DNA of 64,000 nt from contig VZRN01004715.1 in the NCBI GenBank assembly GCA_013397935.1, positions 186,136 through 250,135 of the forward strand, read 5' to 3'. A model generated the notes under the pieces. The model searched no databases, was not told where the DNA came from, and saw only the letters and a program-made list of their open reading frames with translations. A program made the translations under genes and the position numbers. Numbering within the stretch: position 1 is the stretch's first letter; each line of letters starts with the position of its first letter. Source of the DNA: Dasyornis broadbenti (taxonomy: Eukaryota > Chordata > Aves > Passeriformes > Dasyornithidae). Of this stretch, positions 12,613-26,400 are shown piece after piece.

Positions 12613-13085
12613 GAATCATAGAAAGGTTTGGGTTGAAAGGGAATTTACAGATCGTCTAGTTCCAAATTCCCTGTCATGGGCAGGGACATGCTCCACAATG
12701 CACCATTCAACCAGGCCTTGCACACTGCCACAAATGTGGCATCCATCACTCGTCTGGGCAACTTGTGCCAGTGCCTCACCACCCACACAGTAAAGAATTT
12801 CTAATATTGAATCTAAAACTGTTTTCTTTCAGTTTTAAAACTTTCCCCCTTGTCCTGCCACTAAATGCTTTTGTAAGAAGTCCCTCTCCAGTTTTTTTGT
12901 AGTCCCATTTAGGTCCTGAAAGGGAACAACAGGATGACCCCTGAGCCTTCTTTTCTCCAGGCTGAACAACCCCAACTCCCTCAGCCTTTCCTCACAGGAG
13001 AAGTGCTCCAGCCCATAGATCATCTTTCTCTGGACTTTCTTCAACCAATTTGTGTCCTTCTCGTGGTGGGCACCCTAGCCAGGAA
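12613..13085 (-). mobile_element. CR1 LINE 3' region, 5'-truncated
   Basis: Seen: the plus strand starts GAATCATAGAAAGGTTTGGG. It then carries the recognisable reverse-complement CR1 blocks: CCCTGTCATGGGCAGGGACA, GTGCCTCACCACCCACACAG, CCCCCTTGTCCTGCCACTA and GGCTGAACAACCCCAACTCC. The element runs on the minus strand with its 3' terminus at 12613. About 470 bp of 3' untranslated region and the end of the coding region remain, and similarity fades near 13085 after the GGTGGGCACC block. Open frames here on either strand (for example 12835-13044 and 12934-13125) are by-products of the repeat. Confidence 0.95.
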
Positions 13086-15264
13086 GAAGATTTTTCAAAC
13101 TGGCTACTGGATAAAATCTTTGTAATGACAGCTGAGCCATGCCATAAATTGTTCCGGGGTAGTTGACAATGGAACAGAATGCTCTGTCACAGGAAAGACC
13201 ACAAGTTCCAGTGGCAGAACCACACAGTTCAGTGCCCAAGGACACACTCCGGCATGCCCAAGTTTGCAGTCACAGCCAAAGACACAAAATTCTTCTCCCC
13301 CTTCGCCCCCCTTTCCCCCCCCCACAACTGGAAAAGGGATTATCTCAGCAGTTGACTGTTATGTTGAGATCCTTAGTGTCATCTTTGTTCACATCCTCTT
13401 CTCTGGAGGTTCACAAATTCAGGTTGTGCCTTTATGAAAAGATACATACAGCATCAGCTTACAGTTCTGTGGTCTTGACTATTTTAACTCTTTTCTTGGG
13501 AACTTTCACTAGGGATCATTACTAGTACTCCAATTAAAATGGCAATTCCTTAGATTTCAGAAACCCAATTCATAAAGTATTTCCTTTAAGTCTTTAAATA
13601 GACATTCAATTCTGTAATAAATTATCCATAAGATCTCCATAATGGATTTCTTCCCTTCCCCACCCCTGCCATTGCATCTTAGTTCTTAGGATCATAGGTT
13701 TCCTTCTCCACTTTTGGAATGCCATCTGGCATGAAAATTAAGACTTCTGAAAGCCATGCTATGAAAAAATTAAAATAATCCTATTTAATAATGAATTTGA
13801 AGGCATAGAGAAGCTTTTCTTTTTTCCAAAAAGGCTTTTGAACTACCACAATTATGTTCCCATTTATTACCTTTCTTTCCTTTCTTAGGTTTGCAGTATT
13901 TCTCCTACCCTGTTAGTAGTTGTTTCTATTAATGTCTAAAAGCTGAACACATAATTTGGATATAATAAATGAAATAGGCATTTTTTTGTTGACATGAAAA
14001 ACAGTGATCATCTGCTGTATCTGGAAAAATACTAGAAGATGCAATAAACTTTTTAAGAAAACTGTGGAGCAGAACAAAACTAAAAATTACAGTAAAAACC
14101 AAGTATTTCTGTTAAGCATCAAAATAATGTATATCAAGACTAAAATTTCTTCCTAAATAAAAACTGTAGGTACCTCATCCCCTCCCAGAAAGAAATTATA
14201 ATTTTCCTGATTCATACAACTATGACTTCTAGGGTATCTCTCTATAAAACGCTCAGGGTTTCCTCTAATACATTAACGTTCTGCCCCTACCACTGTGGTA
14301 ACAACTTTTGTTACACCACTTCAAGTCATGAATTCTGATTAATTGCTACTCGTTTTCAGAACCAGAATCTTGGTTTAGAAGAGAAACCACCACGCTATGT
14401 GCTGCAAAAGCATGAGAAGAGATGGTCTGCTTCTTCTGTAGAACAGTAACAATACCCAAAACCCAAATATTTGTAGGTAAGAAAAAGAAAAAGCATTAAA
14501 GATTTTTGCACACAGATACCACAGAGAATTACACATACACAGAAAGAACGAGATCCAAACAAACCTACAAACTGACACTTGGATGAAGGACTAGGACTAT
14601 CAGTAATAGCAGCTACTTTGAGAAGAAATAGCAATGCTAGTATTAAAATAAGTGCATTTTTAGGCCTATTTACTCAATGCATACACACTAAAACATAAAG
14701 AAACAAAAACACCCAACAAACAAACAAAAAAACCCCAAACATACAGCCACAGCTATTACGAACACAACTCAGAGTTCACTCAATTTTACATCCAGGACAG
14801 CAGTTCCATACTAGTTCACCAGCACAGCCTAATATGGCAGTAAACAAGTACCAACTTTGCAAATATCTAAGAACTCATTTGAACTAACAGGAAATAGACC
14901 AAAAAATTCAAGTCACATAGTCAAGTGTTTGTCTACACTGACTGGACAGGATATACAGGTTTTATTAAAACTGATAAGTTTCTGAATTCCCCTGTATTCT
15001 CTTTCATTTTACGTTTAGAATTTTTCTTCCAACAATTTGTGACACCCCTACCTTCACAGACATTCACAGACATGAATCATGGTTAGACATCTGATTCTGT
15101 ACTTTTTAAAGTATTAGAAACAACAAAATCTACATTTATTAATTTTAAAAATATTTCAATATTCAATATTTTTGGCTTAATCAATGCTCTTTGTGCTTAG
15201 GTTGAACTATATCGACAAAGGGAAAGGTCTGGAGTTACAAAAGCAATTTTCCCTCCTTATTTGG
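13086..15264. other. Non-coding stretch with C-rich tract
   Basis: No supported gene. A moderately G+C-rich block at 13130-13330 follows the CR1 5' truncation point and ends in the C-tract array at 13297-13323. Its 120-codon open frame (13163-13525) has no recognisable domain. The rest is AT-rich with an A/C-rich low-complexity segment near 14695-14745. Confidence 0.6.
13297..13323 (-). other. Potential G-quadruplex tract (minus strand)
   Basis: The plus strand carries C runs of 5, 6 and 9 bases at 13297-13301, 13306-13311 and 13315-13323, separated by 4 and 3 bases. On the minus strand the nine-base run can supply two G tracts, giving four tracts with short loops, a canonical quadruplex pattern. 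Only sequence potential is shown, not folding. Confidence 0.6.
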
Positions 15265-15748
15265 TAGCTGTTAGACTGCTTTTAGAGCACCGAGTGCAGG
15301 TTTGGGCCCTCCAGTACAACAAAGATGTTGACCAACTAAAGGAAGTTCATTGGGGTGTCACCACAACAGTTCAGAGTACAGAGTATCCACCTTTCAGGAG
15401 GAAGTTGAGGCAACTTGGCCTCTTTCATCAACACTGGAGAACAGACAGCTTCAGAACGACCCAAAAGTAGGTCCTTAATACCTATAAAGTCATCAAGAAG
15501 ATTAACTTATGGTCTTTCCAATGATGTATGGTGGGAGAACATCATTGAGTCAAGAGGTTCCAATTAGACTTAAAGAAAATCCTTTTCCTCAGGAGGACTG
15601 TCTTGCACTGGAACCTGTTGCAGAGAAGCTGTACAGTAAGAGAAAGCCATCAGCAATCTTGTTTGCTTGCACAGCTGACCCTGCCCCAGGAAAGAATTTG
15701 GACTAGAGATCTTCTGATACCCCTCCCAAACTAAACTAATCTATAAAC
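15265..15748 (+). mobile_element. Old CR1 LINE 3' region
   Basis: Seen in order on the plus strand: GAGTGCAGGTTTGGGCCCTC, then CAGTACAACAAAGATGTTGA, AGGAAGTTGAGGCAACTTGG, GAGGTTCCAATTAGACTTAA, CACTGGAACCTGTTGCAGAG, TTGGACTAGAGATCTTCTGA and CCCTCCCAAACTAAACTAAT. These match the avian CR1 3' untranslated blocks in the correct order, but with many substitutions and a decayed terminal GATTC repeat. It is much older than the copies at 12613 and 59699. The two short open frames here (15261-15470 and 15509-15706) are therefore not host genes. Confidence 0.85.
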
Positions 15749-17194
15749 CGGGTCCAGAGTTTTCTTATTGTATTTAAATTTGTCCTTGGATGAATTTAAT
15801 TTTTTGTTGTGCCATCATCCCCACTTTTTCTAAAGGAAATCCAATGCACTGCAGCAGTTTTTTCTTGCCATATTCTGATACAACCTCTCCCTCATCTACA
15901 CGGCAAAGATTTTTCTCATATCATCAATACAAATGTGGTTTGTGAAAGTGAAACTGATAATTACTAGGAACTCAGGCTATCAATCTTCCTTTTTTCAGCT
16001 GTGCAAATATAATGCTGAAAGTCATCCAGGAATAATTTTTAATGTTTTGACATCTCCTGATCTTTAGATTACTGCTGTGAAGAAGGACATATTTATCAAT
16101 ACAAAGGTGTTTAATTAGATGACAAAGATAAAACTCAGTGTAGACAAGGGCAAGGTAAAGCATTGAATCCAAGTTACTTTTAAGGCAACTATAGATTATA
16201 AATAAATTGTATCTTTGCTGATAATCAACCTGGTTGTCAGTGTCAATGAAGTATTTTCTTAATGTGGAAATACAATATAAAGAAATATTGCCATGGCTGG
16301 TATCAGATAAAGTAGAACTGTATGCTATTGCCCAAATAAAAGTTTTATTTTGGCAAATTCATCACGTATACACAATACTACAAAAAGCAAAAAATCGTAA
16401 TACTTAGAAAAGTCCAGAGACAAGTTTCAACAAGGTACAGCTACAATAACATAATAAAAAGGTATAAAAAAACATTAGGACTACAAGCCAAACAAGTTTT
16501 CTAATTAGCATTAGAATTAGTAGTAGAATTAGTAAATAAATGATATGGCTTTAAAAAAAAAAAGGAGAAAAATATCAGTAAAAATTATATGGAAACAGTA
16601 AAATAGCAATAATTGTCTTGCTGGATTTAAAAAAATGTATTTTAAAAGGTTATATTAACTATACCAGATGCTATAAAAAGAATATTTACCCTTATGGACA
16701 AAATAAATCTGATTTTACAGGTTTTATGATATAACATAGAAGCATTTCTGTATTTTCCTTCAGTATTTAGATTAAAAAATTAAACTTCTTAATGAAAGTT
16801 TACTTTGATATTATTCAGAACTATATTTTCTAGATTGTCTCCAGTAGCTTTTGTAGAATAATTACCAGAAAAGATAAGAATATAAAAATAAATACAATGC
16901 TTATTAAAATGATTCTAGAAAAGACTGCAGGATTTCTGTGTAAAAACTGTGAGGGAATTTTGTTAGATTTGAACAGAATCTGCACTGTGATGGTAACAAG
17001 GTAAGAATCATGTAAGATATACTAAAACATGAACAATTTCTGACTACAGACTTTTATAGGATGTGGTAGTAACACATTGGTCACGGATTAGAAGGCAAAG
17101 CTGTTCCACAGTGTAGATAAATGACAAATATATAATACAGTTCTGGATAGGTAAGTTCTAAATTGTTTTCCAAAATTTGAAGATTCAATGAAGT
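15749..17194. other. Non-coding AT-rich stretch
   Basis: No supported gene. It includes a short degenerate array of GAATTAGTA-like units near 16501-16535 followed by a poly-A run, and otherwise shows no recognisable repeat or RNA. Confidence 0.55.
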
Positions 17195-18110
17195 AATGGT
17201 AATTACTGTCTCCTTTGTCAACAGTGTCCAAAAATGTCCTCTCCAGAAGCTTATTTAGAAACAGAACTGCTATAGAATTAGGAGAAATGCCCTTACATAG
17301 AAGAACTAATGAATTAAAGAGGGAAAGAAAATTATCTATTCTCACAATGGAGAGAAATCACGTATAGTGTTACAGGGATATTGTAGTCAAAAATCTTGAA
17401 AATCAGAGCAGACATCAGTGCTGAGGATTCTGTCATTTTGATGATGGTTGTTAGGCAATAAAGATATGAAGAGTGAAGAACCACAGAAGGGTCTCAGAAA
17501 GAAGTGACTTTGCAAAAGAATAGCAAATGATATTCCATGTACACAAATGTGATGTACAAAGAAGAAAAACCAATTTCAATTTCACACAGAAAAATAATGG
17601 ACTCAAAACTGTCCATTATTTCACCCATTCAAGTGCAAAATTTTGGACTACGATATAAAAATAAGTTGACTCAGTGTAAACAGCCAAAGGGAAAATCAAA
17701 TGTTAGGAATTTCTACAAAAAGGAATATAAATCATAAAAGTGTGAGATGGCATGTGATGGCATAAAATGTGTGTTTGTATGTTTCAACTGTGTTCAGCTG
17801 TGGTCCCTCCCTTTGTCTCCAAATGAAGCATTACATCTGGAAAAGATTCAAAGACACAGTTAAAGCTAGAGGCTGGCTTCTAATACAAGAACTAATGTAA
17901 GCTTACACTGCTCAAAATCTGGAAATTACTTGAGCTAAATGTCAAATACGCACAAAATCATGGAGGCAGAGGAAATGGACTGATTAATCCTCTCTTTAAT
18001 AGAAGAACAAGAAGTTTCATGGAGGAAGGTTGAAAAATATATTAAAGGGGATGGTGGTTCTTTTGCAAGCAGTCATTACTAAGTAGAGTTTCTGTCACCT
18101 TTGTATACAT
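17195..18110 (+). mobile_element. Very old CR1-type LINE, RT to 3' region
   Basis: Seen: from 17214 a plus-strand frame reads FVNSVQKCPLQKL, resembling the CR1 reverse-transcriptase motif around FDTV-H-ILL-KL with the catalytic aspartate replaced. Further on, TAGCAAATGATATTCCATGT and AATGTTAGGAATTTCTACAA, then TGTGTTCAGCTGTGGTCCCT, AATCATGGAGGCAGAGGAAA and GAAGAACAAGAAGTTTCATG, follow the order of an older CR1 lineage. Divergence is high and no frame is intact. The 5' and 3' limits are approximate. I rate the identification good because five or more blocks are collinear, but subfamily assignment would need alignment. Confidence 0.72.
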
Positions 18111-18362
18111 TTAACTTTATCACCAATGGACCTGTAATGGGTATCGTTCTGAAGATTAAAACCTTCAGAAACTCATATTAATGCTGAGGACTTTAATCAG
18201 AGATTTCAGCAGAATACAATCTGATTATATATTCACCTTTACTGCCACATATACAACACAGACATTCAAGTTCAACACATGGTATTGTCCTTCCTGAACA
18301 CTGAGGTTTTTTCCTTAGGAAAGTGGCAATCATTATACAGCCTGAGTAAACCATTATTGAAA

Positions 18363-18403
18363 TACACTTCGTGTTGAAAACATAACTCAACACACGAAGT
18401 GTA
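18363..18403. repeat. Bulged hairpin, about 15-bp stem
   Basis: TACACTTCGTGTTGA (18363-18377) pairs with TCAACACACGAAGTGTA (18387-18403), leaving a two-base bulge in the right arm and a nine-base loop. It contains two CpG dinucleotides, unusual for the surrounding DNA. Such a stem is too short for a typical microRNA precursor. It may be the relic of a small inverted-repeat element or a local event. Confidence 0.8.
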
Positions 18404-21400
18404 ATTTAAGGGATAATTATTCCGAACATCAGATTCCATTAATCAGAACAAGGTCATTGCAAAATTGATCAGGACAGACATTATGTCTTCTAAGTCATTA
18501 CACAAGAAGATAGAATTGAGGAATCAAGATACATCTCTGTAACAGATGACAGAGAATGGAAAGTATGAATACAGAGAACTCAAGTGCTGTTTCACTTACA
18601 CAGGTTAGGCAGATTCTTTCTTTTCATTTGGCTAGCAAGAATTTAAGCTACCCTGAATCTGAAGGAAGTTCTACCTATGTGAGTGTATTGTAGACTATAA
18701 ATCAGTTTAATATATGAAGAAAACAAAAAAGGATACGATAGTCAGTGAAACAATGAAAATTTTAAAAAGTCGATGTTATGTTAGCAGGCAGGCAAACACA
18801 ACTACACTTGCACAAATATGACAACACAAAATATCATATGCTATAACTGCTTGAAGTTAACTAAAAGCAAATGGGTTAAAAACTTTAACAAGGTTTTAAA
18901 ATTTATTAAATAGCCAGCTTATTGACTACAAAGTTAAACACGTGAATGTAAAAGCAATGGTCTGGAAAAGAGTTATAGTGAATATATGCTCATATGAAAT
19001 CCATAAATGACAGTAATTATACATACCTAGAATTAATTTTTCAATAGTATTTATATCAAGTACACTGTCTTTGAAAGAAAATCTGAATGTCATAACAAAA
19101 AATCTGCACAAAATTGTGTAAATGTACTGCTTATAACAACATTTAAAATATTCTATTCTATTTAAAGCTACTAATTAACCAAAGTATCCAAAAAGAATGA
19201 AAAAAAAATTAAATCAGTTAAAGAACACTCAAAAACATCATTTCCATTTTAAAACAGTTTTATAAAATTTTGCATGGAAATACCCATTCCTACTGGAATT
19301 CCTAGTTAAAACAAATCTTTGAGATAATATCCAATACTTCCCAAAAGTTAGCAGATCTGTATTTTCTGTATCTATAGTTTATGAACTCTTTGTTATCAGA
19401 TTTTGTCATATTTATAAAATACCTCCAACCAGTGTTACATAATGATAAAAACATTAGTCTGGTTTATATTAGCAATTGTTTACATTTGTCATCAGGCAGT
19501 TTCTTTTAGATTTAAATTATTTGCTGAAAACAATAAACCTTATGTTGCCAAGTAGTTCAAAAGCATTTTCCTGTAGTTAACATTCTTATCTACAGACTAA
19601 TTTTTGCCTTCTTACACACACCCCTATATGTCTTTGGGTCGTACTGGTTCATTCTTTATGGTTCTGATGCATTGATTAATTTAGCTACAATAAAGAATCT
19701 ATAAACTCCATAATCAAAACATATTCACTTATATTAAAATTCCTACAAAACCAGCATTAGGATGTGATTTTTATAGAATAAATACGGCATAATTCTGTAT
19801 AACTGTTTTAGTTTTTTTGTTATGCAACATTGGATGGGATGATTAAGTAAATAAATAAATATTATTAACTATTCTTTTATTTCACAAATGCTTTACTGTA
19901 AAAATCTCAGTTCAGTAATATTTGGGTGAAACATACTCTAAATCTGTTTATATTACCAATTTTATAGTGATTGGAAATAGAAATTAAGCTAATTTCAAAA
20001 ATGGCAATCACTTAAAATACTTTAATAAAAAGTAATAAAATAATATTTTATTTAATGAAATAATAAACTACTAGCAGGATTTATAAATACAAAATGCTTA
20101 TCATTTTTATATATTACAGCATTTCACAACTATGGAACTGTTCTAGATCAACTGACATCTTCATTTTCCATTTAAAATTTTAATGTCTGCTTGAACTACA
20201 ATTCACAATGAAGCATCCCTGTGGAGTAATATTTTATGACCACAAAGCAAGTATTATTTCTGTGTTCTGGATATTTAGCAAGTGATTTAATAAATAAAAT
20301 TTTTGCTGTCTGTTTTTTCTGTCAGTCCTGAAGTAACAGCAAGCTGAGAAACCATCCTAGTCTGGTCATCCTGAAGAGACTTGCTCAATAAATATCAACA
20401 AATTAAGCCTTATTGAAAGCCTTATTACAGAAAAATTGTTCAGCGCAGAATTAGGTTTTTTAAAAGTACCCTTTTAAATTATTCCATCATTTGTGTATGA
20501 GCCTAAATTTGGCTTTTTTTTTTTTTTTTTTACACTGATTGAGTCTGTAAAGTCATACTTGGTTTTCAGGAATGACAGGTAGAAAGCCAACTTCAAAAAA
20601 CAGAGCATCTATTGAAACCTGATAAAGTAATTTCACAATGCCACCTGTCAGCACAGTGCTCCCATAGTACTTCAAATATTTTGAAGTGGGATGAACAAAG
20701 GCATTAGAAAGGAAGAAGAGCTCTTTCAGTTAAACTACAATGATTGTCAGTTAAACACATATGATTAGCATCCTACACTGCATCATACCAGATAGACTGT
20801 TAGAAAAGCTCTTCAGCTACTAAGGTACTATCTAAAAGTGCTATTCTAAAAGCATAATGTTTCTGAGACATTTCCACGTGTACCTTCCTCTAATTTCAAG
20901 AAAAGTGCTAATTGGTATCAACTAGCAACAAGTTCACAGAGCAGACAGACACATTTTATTTAACTCATAAAAACATCTGTCCCCTAATGTCTAGGCCTCT
21001 CTTCAAAAAAAGCTTTTTACCATGCAGAGCTTTCAACTGGCATTGAAAGAAAAAAAAAAAGGCAATTTTAAAAAGTATCTCTCTGCAAGTACAATAGAGG
21101 TTAATTTTAAATTTCAGAATGATTAGAATTATAGGGTTTATTTTTACAAAATTTTTAAATAGACTTAAGCTAAAGTTACTTGATCTCACATTTAGAAAAG
21201 ATGGCCCTAGTCTTTCATTGCAATCTACTATAATGTGATACACACAGGACAGTTTATTTTTAAATGCAACCTACAATTTAGTCCAATATATATACATATT
21301 CATTAAGTCTGATCAATCTAATCAAAGATGTCCTTGAAAGTATTCTCAAGGAAGACATTAAATCAGCATAAAATAACTATTATAAGCCACACAGCAGAAG

Positions 21401-22214
21401 GAAAAAGAGGTTACTATATATTGAAACACTTCAACAATATGAAAATTCAAAGTGTCTACTTTTCTAGAAACATACTCTATATATCATGACCTTGCAAACT
21501 AAGTTGGAATGTATGAAAATACAATAGAGAAATCATATGTACATACCTGACATTCAGCTAAAAACGTGTTTCTAGACTAAACCTGAAGTATTTCACTTAC
21601 AAGGGTAGAAAATATCTTTATTATTAATATGACTAATACAGTAAACAAACTAAAATCAAAACATTTGAATGTGAGAATTTTCATCTATTATAGAAAAGAA
21701 GATTAAGTATGTGATGTTCTGAACAGCTATTTTCATAATTTAATTACATGGCAGTTATTAATGCACAAAATTCAAAGCCCACAAAGCATAGCTTTCAGAA
21801 GAGCAGCATATTTCTTGTACATGATTAGCAACACCTTAGAAAAGTAGTATCATACATCATGTGCTTTCTGTGCACTAAACATTCTATTATACAAGCACAA
21901 TATAACAACATTTAATTTACATACATCAAGTAATCCTTATTATTAAATCTTCTACACAATTAGCGTAACAGGAAAAAATTGTGCAAATGGCAAAAAAAAG
22001 AGTATATTTTTGAATCAATAATTTCATCCTTCAGTTTTACTGGTGAATTTAAGAAGTTTATTCTAGCTTAATGTTGATTTTATTAATAGCTGCTGATATT
22101 CATATCAAGATTCTTTCCTCTTCCCTCTTACTTTCCTCACAACTGAACATCATGGCAGCAGATACTAATGGAAACATGTTGACCTATACTCTAGAAGAAA
22201 AAGAGATGGAACAA

Positions 22215-22257
22215 AGTGTTTAAAGCAATAAGAGAAAAGTATCAGTGTTTAAAGCAA
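22215..22257. repeat. Spaced 14-bp direct repeat
   Basis: AGTGTTTAAAGCAA occurs at 22215-22228 and 22244-22257, 29 bp apart. It is a small duplication without further context. Confidence 0.8.
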
Positions 22258-23445
22258 AAGTGAACACATATACACAATGACAGAAACTATTCAGATATTT
22301 CAATCTCCTTTGGTTCTTATGTTTTTGTAGATTATTCTTTAAAAAAATCAGGAAAGGGAAAGTGGTATTAACTCACAATCTATAAGGTACAGCATATGCC
22401 CAACTATAATCTTTGACATTTATAACTTGACAATCAAGACAGATTCTATGAACAGGACTGGAAAGGAATATAAAAGCTCAAATGTTTTTAAGAAGAGCTT
22501 TCTTCATGCAAGGGATCAGACATAATTTTGGAAAATTGTAGTCATTAACAACATGTGTGAGTTCAACATGGTAAAATTCCTTCTAGGAAAAGGAGTTCAA
22601 GTGTAGAAAACTGATAAGCAGGGATACCATTTTGCGTTTGACAAGATATAGAATTAGAAAGTAATTAAATTCAAGTGGTGTGATCAGAGAAAGTTTTTAG
22701 ACAAATGACTTTGAAAGTGGCTTTTTGAAGCAATGAAAGTTAAGGACCTAGGTAAGACTTTGGTAACCTGTAAAGAAGAACATGCATTTGAAGATTTTTA
22801 CAAACAGAGAGCAAAGTTTAGATGCATGCAATCTGAAATTTCATAGATTGGCTATGTAATTAGACATACAAATTATAGTCTTGAAAAGAAAGGTTAGGTC
22901 GTCCACAGTAACCAAAAATGAGTAAGAAGGAAGGGTCTGTGAAGAGAACTGAGATCAGTTTTCAAATTACTTATTCAAATTCTGAGTATCTACAGGATAA
23001 CCACAGTCAAGACAAGATGTTCTAGGAATCACAGACAGGAACACTAGATATGTGCATCATTGCAAGTAACAAAAAATACACTCCTGACCAAATCTGTGTG
23101 TAAGATCACGTATATCAAAAAAGAATATTAGGACGCAAATCTCTGGCACACAGACTAAAGTGAGATGATGGCAGGCAACCTACCAAATAATGAGATATAT
23201 GAAGACAAAGTCACAAATGGACAACAGTTTCTTGTAGTTGATCATGACTACAGAGCCATACTCAGTAATTGAAATGAGTGGGAAAAAATTGCATACATAT
23301 ATAGTTCAGGAAGAACAGATAAAGGGAGAAAATAGTAGAATTATACAATTTTAACAAGAGGAAATCACTAACTAATAGAACAAAAGCTGGAATGAATGAG
23401 TTTCAAAGAAAAGGAAGATACAACTAACTCAATATTAGTATATAC

Positions 23446-23467
23446 CATATACCCAACTGGGTATATG
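23446..23467. repeat. 22-bp near-perfect palindrome
   Basis: Ten-base arms CATATACCCA and TGGGTATATG flank a two-base centre. No element or gene is attached to it. Confidence 0.85.
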
Positions 23468-26400
23468 TGATTGCTTCGTACAAAATGCATTAAAAATGCA
23501 GAAAAAATACAGGCTTATGCTTGCAAAACACAAAATAATCTGTTTCTGGGGATTACAGACAGGAGAAAAAAAATGCACTGATATCTTCCATCTGACATTG
23601 CATTTATGATTTGGCAGAGAGTTCATTAGAAGGTTATAAAGCTGGCCATAGTTCTTCATGCTTTTCCTAATTAATGAGTCATCTACAATGCTAACTGCCT
23701 AAAAAAAGAACCAAAAAACCAGGAGTATGAAACAGTTCCCTAATTAAAAGATAGTCTTATTTTATATATATATTTCTAAATCTATGATGAAAATCTAATC
23801 TTAATAATTTTTCCCACTTTGGTAGTTTTACAGAATGAGATTGCTGTTATACCCAAAAATATGAGTTTTGTTAGTGTCCTGACCTTAAGTCAATACCTAT
23901 AAAAATAAAATGAAAGAAATCTTTCAGGCTCTTTGACATTATAGAGTAAGAAAAAAGAAAAGTACTTGCCTTTGAGCTACAAATAGTGTTTGAAAAGCCA
24001 CCATAAATTAAAGGTAGCAACCTCAAGCAAAAGAAAACAGAATCAAAATTTTAAAATCTTGTTATATAATTGAGGTAAACATCCAATTGTCTATTTCATT
24101 CCTTTTCTTGTTTGACTGTTCTTGGGGTTTTTTGTTTTGTTTCTTGGTTTTGGTTTTTTGGGTTTTTTTTTTTTTTTGCAAGGGCGCTGATTTTTCCCCC
24201 TACTAAAGTGCTGCTTATATTATTGCCAGAAACATTCGTTGGGGAGGAAGCAGCTGAGACTTATTTTTGTTTGTTAAATCTCATGTTAGCCAGTGAAATG
24301 TAATGTTAAAAAATAGCAGGCCTTATTAAAAAGGAAAAATAGTTGTATCAATAAACCCATAAGCCTTCATATAATGCAATATGGCAATATGGCAAAATAT
24401 ATAGTACTAAACTATCACGCTATCAGATGTGCAGTGCTAGCACTCATGAAAGCCTATTTAATCTGCTAAATGTATTTTAATGTGGTTACTGATATGAACA
24501 AAAGTGGCATAAAAAAAATGAAGAAATTAGACTGTAAACTGTGAAAAACAGAATAGGATGATGTAATATTAGAAGTAATTTCTCACAAGAATCCTGTGCT
24601 GAATTAGAGCAACTTTCCAGCGATATGCCATTTCCTTCCTGTGCCACTCCATACTCCCTGAAAATATATAAAACGGAATGGGTTTTACAGTACATGGAGT
24701 CACGTTATTGTCAGTTACTCTCTAGGCTTTATGATTCCTTAAGGACATACCACAAAAAAAAAAAAAATCTTATTCCACAAATGGATTTAGTTTTTGTACT
24801 GCAAACAAACCTGATGCTGGTAAGATACGGTCAATGAATGCACTGGAACAACTGTCTGCAACTCATCCTGCACTGAAATACCTTTCAGAAACACCACACT
24901 TTTAAGAATCACACTAAAACCAGGTTTTATTTTATTTTTAAGATTCAATGAGACTCAAAATGCTCCAACACTTGATTTTAGAGCCACCAAGCTTACACAT
25001 ACATGTAATAAAATTTTGGCCTAGTTTAAAACAATTGGATGTCATTGACTTCAGAGACCTATTTTTCCAGTCAAACACTAGGAAAACACTAGAACTGCAT
25101 TCCACAGACAGTGTTTCAGAAAGCAACCTGCAAACAACTCCAGAGTAAGGAGTAGGTTCTCCTCACGCTTCCAAAGAGTAAAAAATTGCAAATGTATCCA
25201 CAGAACACCTAAGAATAGTTGGCAGAAAATGAAATTTGAAAAATATATCTAAGGTCCAAATTCAACATTTTAGTATTTTTGTGTACCAATTTGGACTACA
25301 GAGACTTTAAGTATCAGTACCTTTACAGGATGGGAATTACAGCTGCCTGACGCACTCTCCTTCCCAGCAGTATCAGCCAAAGCTCACATTTCCAGTCTGT
25401 GATATCTGGTAAAAAATTGAATGGAATGCCATGTCACTGCTCTGCAGATTTCTGAAACTGAAGTATCTGCTTTTTTTGCCTATGTAATGACTATAAGACT
25501 TCATATGCTGTTTCTTCTTTAACAAGCATATCTGATTTGAACTAATTCTCTCACTTCTAAAAGAGCTAAGGTTCAGGAATGTCTAACAAGCCTTGTAGTT
25601 CATTTTGAAAACTAGTGAATACCAGAAAAACTCTAACGCTGTGTTCAGTTGTTAGGAAAAAAATGCCACCTTTGTTTTTACTGTTTTGCTGAGATAAATG
25701 GACACTTTTTAAATGTCCAATGCATTCTTGAATTAGATAAATGCCATGAAAGGCATTTGAGTTTTTCATCTTAGCAATTGTTCACCCACTAAAAAAAAAG
25801 TGATGTAGAAGATTTATAACAAAGTAAATGAAGAGAAATTAAAACACAGCTGCCATGGGAGGACTACAAGGTAAAATAACATTCAATAACGGAAGATGAT
25901 CCTTTAATGGCAGAAGTCCTACAATATATCCTTGACAAAACTGGGAAATAGAAATTAGAACAACTTTTAGATTTTTACCTGCAATCTTGATTCTCATGTA
26001 ACAATTAAACACTAGACAAATCCTAAGGAATATTTATAGTATAAAGTTCATAGCGCTTTGGAAATTTTGATGTGGTTGAAGGAATTTTTGATTTTAATTT
26101 ATCTTTGTAATATATAGACATAAAAAAAGTGGTTGTTCAAAATAATTGTAACACAATTTTGCAGAAAAGCAAAATACAGAAATTTTATTGTTTCAAAGTT
26201 AAGCTTTTAGTTAATGAAGAAAAGCACTGTATACTTATTGGTTACTATGTGAACAATCAAATTTTTAAGGGAAAAAAATTAAGAGCTGTAGAATGTTACA
26301 ACACAAATTTTCTTCTCATTACTAGTTATGTTCCAACTAGACTTACGAATGAAAGCATAGATTGTATTTTAGAGTCTAAACAAATCCAAATAGTGTTCAT

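Noticed and set aside
15261..15706. Two short open frames that look protein-like
   Set aside because: They fall inside an old CR1 3' region and are explained by it.
22900..23350. Repeat-like wording suggestive of an old transposon
   Set aside because: I could not align it to any family I know in consistent order.
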